Counted from the first letter of the stretch, positions 7,794 through 16,525 are shown. The stretch is 64,000 nucleotides of DNA from Chelatococcus sp. YT9 (GCF_018398315.1 NZ_JAHBRW010000002.1:914637-978636); one strand, 5' to 3'. Program-made: numbers and translations. Notes: generated by a model from the sequence alone, not told the origin.

Positions 7794-9305
7794 CTATTTC
7801 CAACTGGCTGTGTAAAAGCGGTTTATCTCGTCAAAGGTCGGATCGAAGTTCAGGTTCTTGGAGAACGCAAAGTTGTTCGTAATCGTGACCAGCGGCAGCC
7901 AGTAAGCATTCTCCAGAATTATATCTTGAGCCCTTGTGTAGAGTGCCTTTCGCTCCGCCATATCATAGGTAAGGTTGGCCTTGTTGATCGCGTCGGTCAC
8001 CTCGGGGTTCCGGGAGAGATCCTGTGGCATGTCGGCAAAATAGGTGCCAAACGCGATCGACGCATCACCAATGCCCCAGAACCCTGTACTTGCATGGAAC
8101 AGCGGCATCTCGCCCTTCACCCACCGATCGCGGAATGTCGCCCAGACAAGAAAATCAAGCTTCGTCCGTATGCCGACTGCTTGGAGATCGCCGATGACCG
8201 CCTCTGTAATATGGCGATCACTCGTTCCGGCAATGGGCGTCTCGAAGCCGTCCGGATAGCCTGCTTTTGCAAGCATTTCCCTCGCTTTTTTCGGATCGTA
8301 GTTATACATCGGCACGGTCGTGGGACAACCGTTCTGCATGGGGTAGCAGACGGTGTCCAGGCGAGTCGCGGCGCCGCGCACGAGGTTCTTGGCGATGGCG
8401 TCGCGGTTCACCGCATGGGCGATGGCCTGACGCACCTCCGGCTTCGAGAAGGGGCTGTCCTTGTCGAGCGTGTCGAAGACGAGGAAAGCGATGCGCATGG
8501 TCGGCGAGCGGACCACGCGCACATTCGGCATGCGCTCAAGCTGATCGCTCTGGTCCGCCGTCAGCCGCCACAGGAAATCGGACCGCTCTGTCATGAGCTC
8601 GCCGATCATGATATTGTTGTCCTTCTGCGTCCGAACGGCTACGCGTTTGATGGCGGCCTTCTGCTTGGGAACCCCACTCATGTAGTCGTCATAACGCTCG
8701 AGTGTATACTCCCGGCCCGGCGTGAAGGACACGACCTTGTAGGGACCAGTGCCGATGGGATGCTTGCCCATGCCGGCCGTGCCGACTTTTGCATAATACT
8801 CATTTGGATAGATCGGAACGCCTGTCGCCAAATACTCGAGCGCCGCAGAGAACGGCTTTTTCAACCTAACGCGGACCTTGTACTTATCGATCTTTTCGGC
8901 ACTATCGAGCCAGGATACCATCTGTAGAAGCAGGACTTTGTTGTCTGGATTCGTCACGTAGTTGATGGTATAGACCACGTCGTCTGCATCGAACTCTTCA
9001 CCGTTGTGGAATTTGACGCCCTCGCGCAATGACATCACCAAACTGGTCGGGCTTTCCCAGTCCCATGCGGTCGCGAGGAGCGGCAAGTACTGACCGGTGG
9101 CAGGATCACGATAGATCAGGCCATCCCACACATTATGCATGACGGTGAGACCGGAGTGGTCCGTGAAGTAATACACATCTAACGTCGTCTGCTCGCGGTC
9201 CCAGACAACGTTGAGCGTGTCATTGCTTTTTCCGGCATGTGCGGTTGTGGCAGCCGCTAGAAGCATCGCAGCTGCCGCCGAATATCGTCTGAGATTTCGC
9301 AGCAC
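7794..9305 (-). CDS. ABC transporter substrate-binding protein, family 5
   Basis: 503 residues with a signal peptide (residues 1-24, ending TTAHA). Family-5 features include the N-terminal NVVWDREQTTLDVYYF, the segment REGVKFHNGEEFDADDVVY near residues 95-115, and IGTGPYKVVSF near residue 190. It is periplasmic and captures a small solute such as a peptide, opine or sugar for the two permeases downstream. It is followed after 61 bases by the DppB-type permease. Upstream in the same direction is the shortened hydrolase, so the operon probably starts there, opposite the IclR gene. Substrate specificity is not readable. Confidence 0.9.
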   Translation of the reverse strand: MLRNLRRYSAAAAMLLAAATTAHAGKSNDTLNVVWDREQTTLDVYYFTDHSGLTVMHNVWDGLIYRDPATGQYLPLLATAWDWESPTSLVMSLREGVKFHNGEEFDADDVVYTINYVTNPDNKVLLLQMVSWLDSAEKIDKYKVRVRLKKPFSAALEYLATGVPIYPNEYYAKVGTAGMGKHPIGTGPYKVVSFTPGREYTLERYDDYMSGVPKQKAAIKRVAVRTQKDNNIMIGELMTERSDFLWRLTADQSDQLERMPNVRVVRSPTMRIAFLVFDTLDKDSPFSKPEVRQAIAHAVNRDAIAKNLVRGAATRLDTVCYPMQNGCPTTVPMYNYDPKKAREMLAKAGYPDGFETPIAGTSDRHITEAVIGDLQAVGIRTKLDFLVWATFRDRWVKGEMPLFHASTGFWGIGDASIAFGTYFADMPQDLSRNPEVTDAINKANLTYDMAERKALYTRAQDIILENAYWLPLVTITNNFAFSKNLNFDPTFDEINRFYTASWK

Positions 9306-9369
9306 AGAAGTTCCCCTTCCAAACGTTTGTTATATTGGCAGTGTGTTTGAAGTGAGCGCGCGGCCGTGG

Positions 9370-9972
9370 CTATCCGAGTGTCCGCCGGATGGTGCCATAG
9401 AGTGCGTCAGCCGCGGCGCGCGCTTCGGCCGATGCCGGCACCGCACGAAGAGGGCTGCGCAGCAACTTGTCCGCGACCAGCAAAGTGGACAGGCAGCCCG
9501 CGTCGCGCAAACGTTCGTGGTAGATCATACCCTCGTCGAACAACGGATCGAGTTCTGCGATATGGATGATCGCCGGCGGATACCCGTTGTCGATGGCAGC
9601 TGGACATGGATTTTCCGACGGCCGACGATAATGCACGGCGAACACGTGCACACCAGCCGCCGCGGCAAGATTTGCGACCCCCGTATCGTGGCAGGAAGGA
9701 CTTTCCGGCCGGTAGCCTCCACCGTTCATATACACGAGGGTTGACATGGGACTGTCACCATCCGGCGGGTAGACAGGGATTGGTGTTTCGCGTGCCTGCG
9801 CTGCGATGAAACTGTCGACATCCGCCAGTTGTGGCGGCCTCGCTTTCTTGAACACGTCCGCCATCGCCTTGCATTGACGGCGGCGTGTCTCCGGATGGCG
9901 CGATTTGCCCGCTGATCCGCCATCGGCGTCCCGGATCATCTCCTTGTAAATCTGCATGGCGTTGTCGAACAT
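9370..9972 (-). pseudogene. Alpha/beta hydrolase with internal deletion of catalytic core
   Basis: 200 residues from the ATG at 9972 (GAGAGGCG upstream). It aligns along both ends with the intact hydrolase at 4.8 kb: VFAVHYRRPSENPCPAA against VIAVHYRRAPENPYPAA, and AIIHIAELDPLFDEG against AFIHVAELDPLYDEG. Between these, about 111 residues are missing without loss of frame, and they include the GDSAGG nucleophile elbow. The oxyanion HGGG has become NGGG, and the His of EHSF is replaced (LLRSP). Ser, His and the oxyanion motif are therefore all gone, so it cannot work as an esterase by this mechanism. It is kept open and sits first in the transporter operon, so it may be a recent relic or have a non-catalytic role. 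Confidence 0.75.
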
Positions 9973-10156
9973 ATCGCCTCTCGCAGCGCATCTGCCGGCA
10001 CTTCTGAGAATGATAGCATCCACCGGCCAAATCGCAATACGATTTTAGAAATCATCTTATGCTTTCACCCGAAGCGGATTTTGGCATCTTTGCAACACGC
10101 ATCCCGATCGGTTACATCGTAGGCAGGAGCAGGGACGACGGGAGCAGGGGAAGCTC
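9973..10156. promoter_or_regulatory. Divergent promoter region of IclR gene and transporter operon
   Basis: Two overlapping inverted repeats are visible. AAATCG-N5-CGATTT ends near 10045, and GATTT-TAG-AAATC spans 10041-10053. The second has the 5-3-5 spacing often seen for IclR-family sites. Its position between the IclR gene and the divergent operon suggests autoregulation together with control of the transporter. Confidence 0.45.
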
Positions 10157-10993
10157 GTGAGGAAGCGCGCAGTGCCGGTCAGCAGACCGGATCTTGGCAA
10201 CGACAGTGGATCAGACGACGGTGACAACCGTGAGGACGGATTGTTTGTTGCGTCCCTGGCCAAGGGATTGAAGGTGCTCGAGTGCTTCGCCGACAGCCGC
10301 GACGGCTTGAATTTGACGGAAATTGCCGCCTCGACCGATATAGGTAAGAGCGCTGTGCAGCGCGCGGTAGCGACGCTGCACAGCCTCGGCTATCTTCGCA
10401 AAGATGAACGCGGCAAGATCTATCGATTGTCACCGAAGATCCTCGGCCTGTCTCGCAATTACCTCGCCGGCTCTGACTTGGTCGAAGCGGCAATGCCGGT
10501 CCTGCGGCGCTGCAACAGTGAGACTGATGAAACGGTCAACCTGACCGAGCTCGATGGTCATGAGGTCGTTTGCGTTGCCCGCATTCCCGGTCGGCAGGTC
10601 GTCGCGATCAATATCAATGTGGGGTCGCGCTTACCCGTTTATGCTACCGCCCCAGGTCTCATGATCCTCGCTTCGAGCGATCCTCAGGAGGCGGCCCACG
10701 TCCTTGAAGCTTGTGACATCAGATCCTATACGAAGCAGACGGTGACGCATATCCCCGATTTGCAGCGGTGGCTGGTTGAAATACGTAAGGATGGCTATGT
10801 GATCGCCGATCAGCTGATGTTCGAGGGCGAGTATTCTGTCGCCGCCCCGATCTTTGGCCCACGAAAGCGCGTCGTGGCAGCCATCAACATTTCCGCGCCG
10901 ACGAGTCGCTGGTCATTTCATGACCTGCGTTCGAAAATTGTGCCGATCGTGACCGAGGCAGCGCGACAGATCACAACTGCCATAGCGGGCTGA
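10157..10993 (+). CDS. IclR-family transcriptional regulator
   Basis: 278 residues from a GTG at 10157; the preceding AGGGGAAG is a fair ribosome-binding site. An extended N-tail rich in Asp/Gly (residues 1-30) precedes the winged helix-turn-helix (SLAKGLKVLECF, then LTEIAASTDIGKSAVQRAVA, about residues 32-95). A C-terminal effector-binding domain follows with VCVARIPGRQVV and the APIFGP segment. These are the marks of IclR regulators of catabolic genes. It faces the hydrolase-relic/ABC operon across a gap with a 5-3-5 inverted repeat and is followed by ridA on the same strand. Ligand unknown. Confidence 0.9.
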   Translation: MRKRAVPVSRPDLGNDSGSDDGDNREDGLFVASLAKGLKVLECFADSRDGLNLTEIAASTDIGKSAVQRAVATLHSLGYLRKDERGKIYRLSPKILGLSRNYLAGSDLVEAAMPVLRRCNSETDETVNLTELDGHEVVCVARIPGRQVVAININVGSRLPVYATAPGLMILASSDPQEAAHVLEACDIRSYTKQTVTHIPDLQRWLVEIRKDGYVIADQLMFEGEYSVAAPIFGPRKRVVAAINISAPTSRWSFHDLRSKIVPIVTEAARQITTAIAG

Positions 10994-11120
10994 TGCCATG
11001 GAAATCGTATGTCGATAATTGAAAGCGACATGCGCTTGAAGTGGATCGCTTCCTATGCTCTATAAGTGGAAGAGGCGCGACCTTCGCGCGCGCTCGCCGC
11101 GGGCACTATGGAGCCACCTT

Positions 11121-11468
11121 ATGGACATCGAACGTATCGATAGCACCGGCCGGCTGAGTAAAGCCGTCAAGGCGAACGGCTTTGTTTTCCTGTCCGGCTT
11201 GACAGCAAGCGACAAGTCGGGAGGCGTGACTGAGCAGACCCTTGATATTCTTGCTCAGATCGACGGCTACCTAGCGAAAGCTGGCAGCAGCAAGTCGAAG
11301 CTGGTTAAAGTGAACATCTGGCTCGCTGATATCAAGGATTTTGACGCCATGAACAAAGCTTGGGAAAGCTGGGCGGATCGCGATCATCTCCCCGCTAGGG
11401 CGACGGTCGAGTCCAAGCTTGCGGGGCAGGGGAGCTTGGTAGAGATGATGGCAGAAGGGTTGGCCTGA
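11121..11468 (+). CDS. ridA: RidA-family imine/enamine deaminase-like protein
   Basis: 115 residues. The start at 11121 is chosen because the family begins here (MDIERIDSTGRLSKAV) and a GGAG lies upstream; an earlier ATG at 11055 would add an unrelated basic stretch. FLSGLTASD and NIWLADIKDFDAMNKAW are typical of the YjgF/YER057c/UK114 fold. The Arg of ARATVES corresponds to the carboxylate-binding Arg of active RidA enzymes. RidA trimers hydrolyse reactive imines in the cytoplasm. Together with the FAD oxidase at 3.3-4.6 kb this suggests clean-up of an imine formed during amine oxidation. Confidence 0.85.
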   Translation: MDIERIDSTGRLSKAVKANGFVFLSGLTASDKSGGVTEQTLDILAQIDGYLAKAGSSKSKLVKVNIWLADIKDFDAMNKAWESWADRDHLPARATVESKLAGQGSLVEMMAEGLA

Positions 11469-12162
11469 GCCAAGCCGCAGAAGGAAACGATCACGGCACT
11501 GGCAGGATGTGTCCGGGATCGCGCGTGAACGTGTGGATAGCGCGCCGGGAGGGGGAATGCCGCTAGCGGCTCCTAAGGACATTGCCGGCGCGCATAGCGG
11601 TATTCACTGATCCCTCTCGGCTTGACGTCGGCCAAGAAGGCGAGCGGCGCGGTGTCCCTCAGCAAAATACAAAGAAGTAGGGTTGCCGCGAGAGAAGCGG
11701 GATCCAGTAACAAGAACAAGCCTCACCACGCGCAACAACGCAACCTCGCGCCACCCGTCACTTCATTCTTGCATTTTCTCTACAACTATTCCAGATAGCA
11801 GCATGACGATCGACGACGCCACAACGGCAAGGATGCTCTTGACCGATGCGGCGTGCTGCTGAGCACGATATTTGCAGCGGCTCCAGCCGTGCTGGTAGCA
11901 GAGGGTTTAACTGTTCAGGCGCAAGACACTGGTCCGGCCTTTAACGCGTCGGACCGCTGACCTTGTCCACCTCCTCGGCGACAATCTCAAGATGACCAGC
12001 TGGGTTGTAACGGTGGCGGTATTCTTCGGGCGCGGACACACGGCGCATCGAGACCTTTGCCGCGGGAAGGCATCGAGCTTTCTGAATTTTGTCTCGAATC
12101 TCCACATGGCTCTGCTCTGTCAGGTAGCCTGAACCCGGCACACAGCGCATTTCGCCAATGAA
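11469..12162. other. Mostly gene-free interval
   Basis: The plus strand near 11850-11960 has a short open stretch resembling an exported N-terminus (VLLSTIFAAAPAVLVAEGLT) with no start codon and a stop at 11958-11960, perhaps a relic. The minus strand at 11941-12150 has a 69-residue frame described separately. I see no operator, repeat or clear terminator. Confidence 0.3.
11941..12150 (-). CDS. Possible small hypothetical protein
   Basis: 69 residues starting MRCVPGSGYLTEQSHVEI, with a charged, helical C-terminal half (HLEIVAEEVDKVSG). It is unrecognised. There is no signal or membrane segment and no strong ribosome-binding site. Its composition is acceptable for a protein, and it lies just upstream of the end of the arsenic operon (12163), in the same orientation. 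It may be a relic. Confidence 0.25.
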   Translation of the reverse strand: MRCVPGSGYLTEQSHVEIRDKIQKARCLPAAKVSMRRVSAPEEYRHRYNPAGHLEIVAEEVDKVSGPTR

Positions 12163-13386
12163 TTAGTCAGAGGTGGCCTGCCCGGTTCCAGCTTCCACGG
12201 CGAGGTTGCGGGTGAGTTGCACTATTCCCAAGAGCGCGCATATCGAGCCCCCTCCGAGGACGACGATCAACGAAAGCGTTCCGGTTATGCCAATTTGCTC
12301 CATCATGAGCGCGAAGACGAACGGCGCAGCGGATCCGGCAATCAGCCGCACGGACATGAGCTGCCCCTGACGGGTGCCGTAGCCCTCTGCCCCAAATAGC
12401 GCCAGCGGCAGCGTTCCGCCGACGATGCTATAGAGTCCATTGCCCATTCCGAACAGGACCGCGAACAGCATCGCGCCGGCGAAGGACGGTGCCGTCAGGA
12501 GTAGAAGAATGAGAGCGAGGGGCAAAAGTGCTGCCGAGATAACGGCCAGGTTGAGCTGAGATAAGCCTTTGCCGAACATCATATTAATGAAACGGCTTGC
12601 AACTTGAGACGGTCCGAACAGGGCGCCGACGGCAACGCCAGAGAGGCCGAGACCCAGCGCTCCCAGCATGGGTAGCATATGCACGAGGATTGCCGAACTG
12701 ACGAAGCTCTGCAATGCAAAGCCAATCGCCATCAGTAAAAAGCCTTTGCCACGAGCCTTGGGGGTGAGACTACCATGAAACTGCGATTGCGCGCGTTTGG
12801 TTTCGGTGTGGCTTGCTTCAATGGGGGCGGACACCGGACGCGCCAGCGACAGGTGGATCGGCAGGCACAGAGCGAGGTGAAACACCGCGAAAGCAAGGTA
12901 AACCTGCTGCCATGTTAGGAAACTGTGCAGCCACGTCGTCAGGGGCCAAAATATAGTCGAAGCGAAGCCCGCGATCAGTGTCAAATATACGATACTGCGT
13001 TGGGCGCTTCCTCCATGGCGCTGGACCAGCAGGGCGAATGCCGCCCCGTATTGAACGAGCGTCGCGGCGATTTCGATGGCGAATAGGGCTGGTACGAACG
13101 CCTTTCCGGAAGGTGCCGCCGCGCAGGCGACAAGCGATAGAGCCGCAAACATTGACCCAATCGCCATGACGCGGCCTGCGCCGAAACGATCGATCCAGCG
13201 GCCCACTTTCGGCGCAACCAGGCCGCCCGTCAGCAGCGCGACGGAGAGCGCCCCGAAAATCCAATCATTCGGCCATCCGAAGTCGCGCGCCATGGCCGGC
13301 GAGAGAATGCTGAAACTGTAGTAGAGTGTTCCGTAGCCGATGATTTGCGTTATGCCAAGCGCAACAACGTCTATCCAACGTCCCAT
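12163..13386 (-). CDS. MFS transporter, last gene of the arsenic operon
   Basis: 407 residues from the ATG at 13386, one base after the arsH stop, so translation is probably coupled. About twelve hydrophobic helices are visible, with the MFS loop 2-3 signature (GRWIDRFGAGRVMAIG) and a long polar linker in the middle around TKRAQSQFHGSLTPKARGKG. MFS genes are frequent partners of arsH and acr3 and are thought to export arsenicals or related compounds; the substrate here is not provable from sequence. It lies in the inner membrane. Confidence 0.85.
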   Translation of the reverse strand: MGRWIDVVALGITQIIGYGTLYYSFSILSPAMARDFGWPNDWIFGALSVALLTGGLVAPKVGRWIDRFGAGRVMAIGSMFAALSLVACAAAPSGKAFVPALFAIEIAATLVQYGAAFALLVQRHGGSAQRSIVYLTLIAGFASTIFWPLTTWLHSFLTWQQVYLAFAVFHLALCLPIHLSLARPVSAPIEASHTETKRAQSQFHGSLTPKARGKGFLLMAIGFALQSFVSSAILVHMLPMLGALGLGLSGVAVGALFGPSQVASRFINMMFGKGLSQLNLAVISAALLPLALILLLLTAPSFAGAMLFAVLFGMGNGLYSIVGGTLPLALFGAEGYGTRQGQLMSVRLIAGSAAPFVFALMMEQIGITGTLSLIVVLGGGSICALLGIVQLTRNLAVEAGTGQATSD

Positions 13387-13387
13387 G

Positions 13388-14098
13388 TCAGATGATCTCG
13401 AGGCTGACCTGCGCTGCCCTATTCTTCGCCATCTCCCGGCGTTCGCTATAGCGGTCGGTGAGATAGCCAGAGACATCGCGCGTCAGCAGAGTGAACTTGA
13501 TCAGTTCCTCCATCACGTCGACGACCCGATCATAATACGAGGAAGACTTCATGCGGCCGCCCTCGTCGAACTCCTGATAGGCCTTCGCGACGGACGATTG
13601 GTTCGGGATGGTCACCATCCTCATCCAGCGGCCAAGCACCCGCATTTGATTGACTGCATTAAAACTTTGGGAGCCACCCGAAACCTGCATGACCGCCAAT
13701 GTTCGGCCCTGTGTGGGGCGAATAGCGCCGACCGAAAGGGGAATCCAATCGATCTGCGCCTTCATCACAGCGCTCATTGCGCCGTGGCGTTCCGGGCTCG
13801 TCCAGACCTGGCCCTCTGACCAGAGGGATAGGTCCCGCAACTCCCGAACCTTTGGATGATCAACCGCGGCATCATCCGGCAATGGGAGGCCACGCGGATC
13901 GAAGATGCGTACCTCGGCCCCAAAATGAGCCAGCAGACGTGAAGCCTCGAGCGTCAAAAATCGGCTATATGAACGCTCACGTAGCGAGCCGTAGAGCAAC
14001 AAGATGCGAGGCGGATGGGCGGATGGCCTTGTGCTCAGTTGGTCAGCGCGGGGTATTTCGATGCAATTGGCATCGACATTCGGAAGGTCATGTAACAT
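13388..14098 (-). CDS. arsH: ArsH, NADPH-dependent flavoprotein (organoarsenical oxidase)
   Basis: 236 residues from the ATG at 14098, which shares a base with the acr3 stop. The flavodoxin-like FMN loop [14 protein letters not shown] lies near residues 34-47. [38 protein letters not shown] (residues about 105-130) and [12 protein letters not shown] are diagnostic of ArsH. ArsH proteins oxidise trivalent methyl- and aromatic arsenicals to the less toxic pentavalent form, using NADPH and FMN, in the cytoplasm. Position between acr3 and an MFS gene is a standard arrangement. Confidence 0.93.
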   Translation of the reverse strand: MLHDLPNVDANCIEIPRADQLSTRPSAHPPRILLLYGSLRERSYSRFLTLEASRLLAHFGAEVRIFDPRGLPLPDDAAVDHPKVRELRDLSLWSEGQVWTSPERHGAMSAVMKAQIDWIPLSVGAIRPTQGRTLAVMQVSGGSQSFNAVNQMRVLGRWMRMVTIPNQSSVAKAYQEFDEGGRMKSSSYYDRVVDVMEELIKFTLLTRDVSGYLTDRYSERREMAKNRAAQVSLEII

Positions 14099-15153
14099 CA
14101 GCGGTTCGCCTCGACGACGGTCACCGGCTTGCGGCCGCGCTCGTACCAATTCTTTGATCGGTTCACAATCCACACCACCGAAAGCATGACAGGGACTTCA
14201 ATTAGCACGCCGACAACCGTTGCAAGTGCCGCTCCGGACTGGAAACCGAACAGGCTTATTGCGGCTGCGACGGCAAGCTCAAAGAAATTGGATGCGCCGA
14301 TGAGGGCCGATGGCCCAGCGACGCAGTGCTGCTCACCGCTGAGCCGGTTCAGCAGATAGGCAAGCCCCGCGTTGAAATACACCTGGATGAGGATTGGCAC
14401 TGCAAGGAGTGCGATGACCAAGGGCTGCGCGATGATCTGCTCACCCTGAAAGCCGAAGAGCATCACAAGCGTCGCGAGGAGCGCAACCAGCGATGCCGGT
14501 CCAAGCTTCGAGAGCACCCTCTCAAGAGCGGCTTGCCCGCCTTTCGCCAGAAGGTACCGCCGCACGGCCTGTGCGAGGACGACCGGGATGATGATATAGA
14601 GGATGACCGACAGCACGAGCGTGCCCCACGGCACCATGATTGCGGAGAGCCCCAACAGCAAACCAACAAGCGGTGCGAAGGCGATCACCATAATGGCATC
14701 GTTGAGAGCGACTTGGCTTAGTGTGAAATGCGGCTCGCCCTTCGTCAGGTTTGACCATACGAAAACCATGGCCGTGCAAGGCGCGGCGGCGAGAATGATG
14801 AGCCCCGCAATATAACTTTCGATCTGGTCTGCCGGTAACAGCGGGCGGAACAGCCAGCCGATAAACAGCCATCCCAGCAGCGCCATTGAGAAGGGCTTCA
14901 CAGCCCAATTGACGAAGACTGTCACGCCAATGCCGCGCCAGTGACGACCCACCTCGCCAAGCGCGGCAAAGTCGATCTTCAGAAGCATGGGGATGATCAT
15001 CAACCAGATCAGGACAGCGACCGGCAGATTGACCTTGGCGATTTCAGCCGCGCCGATCGCGTGGAATAGGCCCGGCAGCACATGGCCAAGCGCAACACCG
15101 GCGACGATGCACAAAAACACCCATACGGTAAGGTGGCGTTCAAAGGTGGACAT
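14098..15153 (-). CDS. acr3: ACR3-family arsenite efflux permease
   Basis: 351 residues with ten hydrophobic segments. [18 protein letters not shown] and [14 protein letters not shown] are ACR3 signatures; the Cys of AAPCTAMVF is the conserved residue needed for arsenite transport. It exports As(III), and in some members Sb(III), across the inner membrane using the proton gradient. It starts 9 bases after the arsC stop and overlaps arsH by one base, within the operon arsR-arsC-acr3-arsH-MFS. Length is usual for the family. Confidence 0.95.
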   Translation of the reverse strand: MSTFERHLTVWVFLCIVAGVALGHVLPGLFHAIGAAEIAKVNLPVAVLIWLMIIPMLLKIDFAALGEVGRHWRGIGVTVFVNWAVKPFSMALLGWLFIGWLFRPLLPADQIESYIAGLIILAAAPCTAMVFVWSNLTKGEPHFTLSQVALNDAIMVIAFAPLVGLLLGLSAIMVPWGTLVLSVILYIIIPVVLAQAVRRYLLAKGGQAALERVLSKLGPASLVALLATLVMLFGFQGEQIIAQPLVIALLAVPILIQVYFNAGLAYLLNRLSGEQHCVAGPSALIGASNFFELAVAAAISLFGFQSGAALATVVGVLIEVPVMLSVVWIVNRSKNWYERGRKPVTVVEANR

Positions 15154-15162
15154 GGGCTCTTC

Positions 15163-15588
15163 TCACGCCGTCGCGACACGACGGCCGTGCTCGTCAACGA
15201 CGCGCTCGCCATCTTCCTTGATGAACTCGCCCCGTTGCGGCGGCAGCAGATCAAGCACCTCTTCGGAAGGGCGGCACAGCCGCACGCCCTTTGGGCTGAT
15301 AACGATCGGCCGGTTGATGAGGATCGGATGGGCGGCCATCGCGTCGATGAGCTGGCTTTCTGTGAGCGTTGAGTCACCAAGGCCCAGTTCAACGTAAGGA
15401 GTTCCCTTTTCACGCAGCAGCGCGCGGGCGGAGACGCCCATACGTTCGATGAGCTGCTTCAGCAACACCGGCGACGGCGGCGTCTTCAGGTACTCAATGA
15501 CATGCGGCTCGACACCGGCATTGCGGATCATTGCCAAGGCGTTATGCGACGTACCGCAATCCGGGTTGTGATAGATGATGACTTCCAT
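15163..15588 (-). CDS. arsC: Arsenate reductase, glutaredoxin-dependent ArsC
   Basis: 141 residues. The ATG at 15588 is preceded by GTGAGGACC and begins the family N-terminus MEVIIYHNPDCGTSHNAL, where the Cys is catalytic. LINRPIVISPKGVRLCRPSE carries the arsenate-binding arginines. This is the E. coli plasmid R773 type, which reduces As(V) to As(III) with glutathione and glutaredoxin, feeding the efflux pump encoded next. Length is as expected. Confidence 0.95.
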   Translation of the reverse strand: MEVIIYHNPDCGTSHNALAMIRNAGVEPHVIEYLKTPPSPVLLKQLIERMGVSARALLREKGTPYVELGLGDSTLTESQLIDAMAAHPILINRPIVISPKGVRLCRPSEEVLDLLPPQRGEFIKEDGERVVDEHGRRVATA

Positions 15589-15596
15589 CGTGGTCC

Positions 15597-15785
15597 TCAC
15601 ACTACGCCCGTGCGCGGCCTCGCCGCGCCCGGCAACTGACTGATCACAGAGAGCGTCGAGCCGCGGGTCATGCGGTCAAGACTTACAATCGGCAGTGCCG
15701 ATAACGTGGGAATCCTGATCTTGAGATAGCGGAAGGAAGCGACGAACGTCGCTTCCTTCTCGATGCCCATACCCTCATCCGACAT
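15597..15785 (-). CDS. Possible small ORF between arsR and arsC
   Basis: 62 residues starting MSDEGMGIEKEATF from an ATG at 15785 that overlaps the end of arsR by 11 bases, and ending 8 bases before arsC. No family is recognised and no metal-binding cluster is present. The middle (FRYLKIRIPTLSALPIV) is hydrophobic and basic. The tight fit between two operon genes favours translation, but it could simply be an untranslated gap. Confidence 0.3.
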   Translation of the reverse strand: MSDEGMGIEKEATFVASFRYLKIRIPTLSALPIVSLDRMTRGSTLSVISQLPGAARPRTGVV

Positions 15786-16140
15786 TGGTGGCTTCCTCGG
15801 TCGGATCACAGCAAGAAGACAGGGCTGCGACGGCGGGTTTGCAGACCTCAGGATGGCCCTGGCAGCAGTCGCGCATGAGAAATTCGATAAGACCGGACAG
15901 GGCCGGGTAGGCTGCGGTGTAGATGATCGACCGTCCGGCACGCCTGGACTCGACAAGGCCAGCTTGTTCAAGATGGCTCAGATGGAAGGACATTCGCGAG
16001 GAGGACGCCCCATCCATCGCTTCGCCAATGGCACCCGCGGGCAATCCATCCGGCCCGGTCGTTACCAGCAGGCGCACGATTCTCAACCGTGTCTCCTGTG
16101 ACAGGGCTGCAAAGGCGTCGATGGCTTGCTTCTCGTTCAT
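15775..16140 (-). CDS. arsR: ArsR, arsenic-responsive repressor with C-terminal Cys cluster
   Basis: 121 residues. It is a winged helix-turn-helix of the ArsR/SmtB family (AFAALSQETRLRIVRLLV near residue 10, SRMSFHLSHLEQAGLV near 48-64). It lacks the ELCVC motif of the classical type in the recognition helix. Instead Cys92, Cys93 and Cys100 form CCQGHPEVC, with SCC following. This resembles the C-terminal As(III) site described for Acidithiobacillus ferrooxidans ArsR. It represses the operon until As(III) binds. A perfect inverted repeat, TCTCAA-N6-TTGAGA, lies 8 bases upstream of its start. Confidence 0.93.
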   Translation of the reverse strand: MNEKQAIDAFAALSQETRLRIVRLLVTTGPDGLPAGAIGEAMDGASSSRMSFHLSHLEQAGLVESRRAGRSIIYTAAYPALSGLIEFLMRDCCQGHPEVCKPAVAALSSCCDPTEEATNVG

Positions 16141-16147
16141 ATCAATA

Positions 16148-16165
16148 TCTCAAGACCTATTGAGA
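16148..16165 (-). promoter_or_regulatory. Candidate ArsR operator
   Basis: A perfect 6-base inverted repeat, TCTCAA-GACCTA-TTGAGA, lies between 8 and 25 bases upstream of the arsR start. The form, TCAA-N6-TTGA at its core, is that of known ArsR boxes. Its position would block transcription or early elongation. Confidence 0.65.
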
Positions 16166-16525
16166 CATAAATACAGGTTGATGAGCGATCGCGCTAGCCC
16201 TTTGCTCGAGCCAAGCCCGTCCTCATTGAGAGCCGGCGTAATGTTTCGATGAACGAGCCCGCTTCCACACGTCTCAACACCCGAGAGGCATGTTTTGGTG
16301 TCCGTACGCACGCGTCCATAACTTGGCTGGGGCAATATCCGGCCCAAGTTCGAGACCGATAGGCGGTAGGCACAGAACCAGGCTTCTATCGCCGTAAAGA
16401 TCGGAGAGGTGAGCCGAAAGAGCTGAATGGTCTGCGACGACACGTCCGGAGTGATGTGAATGCCCGGGGTTGATAATGTGTAAATCACCGGTGCCAAATC
16501 GCGGCTCGCTTCGAGAAGGAACGTG
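16166..16525. other. Interval upstream of arsR, no supported gene
   Basis: The AT-rich bases just beyond the operator (to about 16185) probably hold the arsR promoter. Open frames in the rest (16190-16520, minus strand) have no family resemblance and no ribosome-binding sites, and I do not call them. Confidence 0.4.

Noticed and set aside
7731-8927. Long open frame antisense to the family-5 binding protein
   Set aside because: No recognisable domain, and the opposite strand encodes a full-length binding protein with a signal peptide.
9370-9972. Short hydrolase read as a complete small esterase
   Set aside because: The nucleophile elbow is absent and the His and oxyanion residues are changed, so no catalytic triad can form.
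13340-13819. Plus-strand frame opposite the end of arsH
   Set aside because: It is a shadow of arsH, which is certain from its flavodoxin-like and family motifs.
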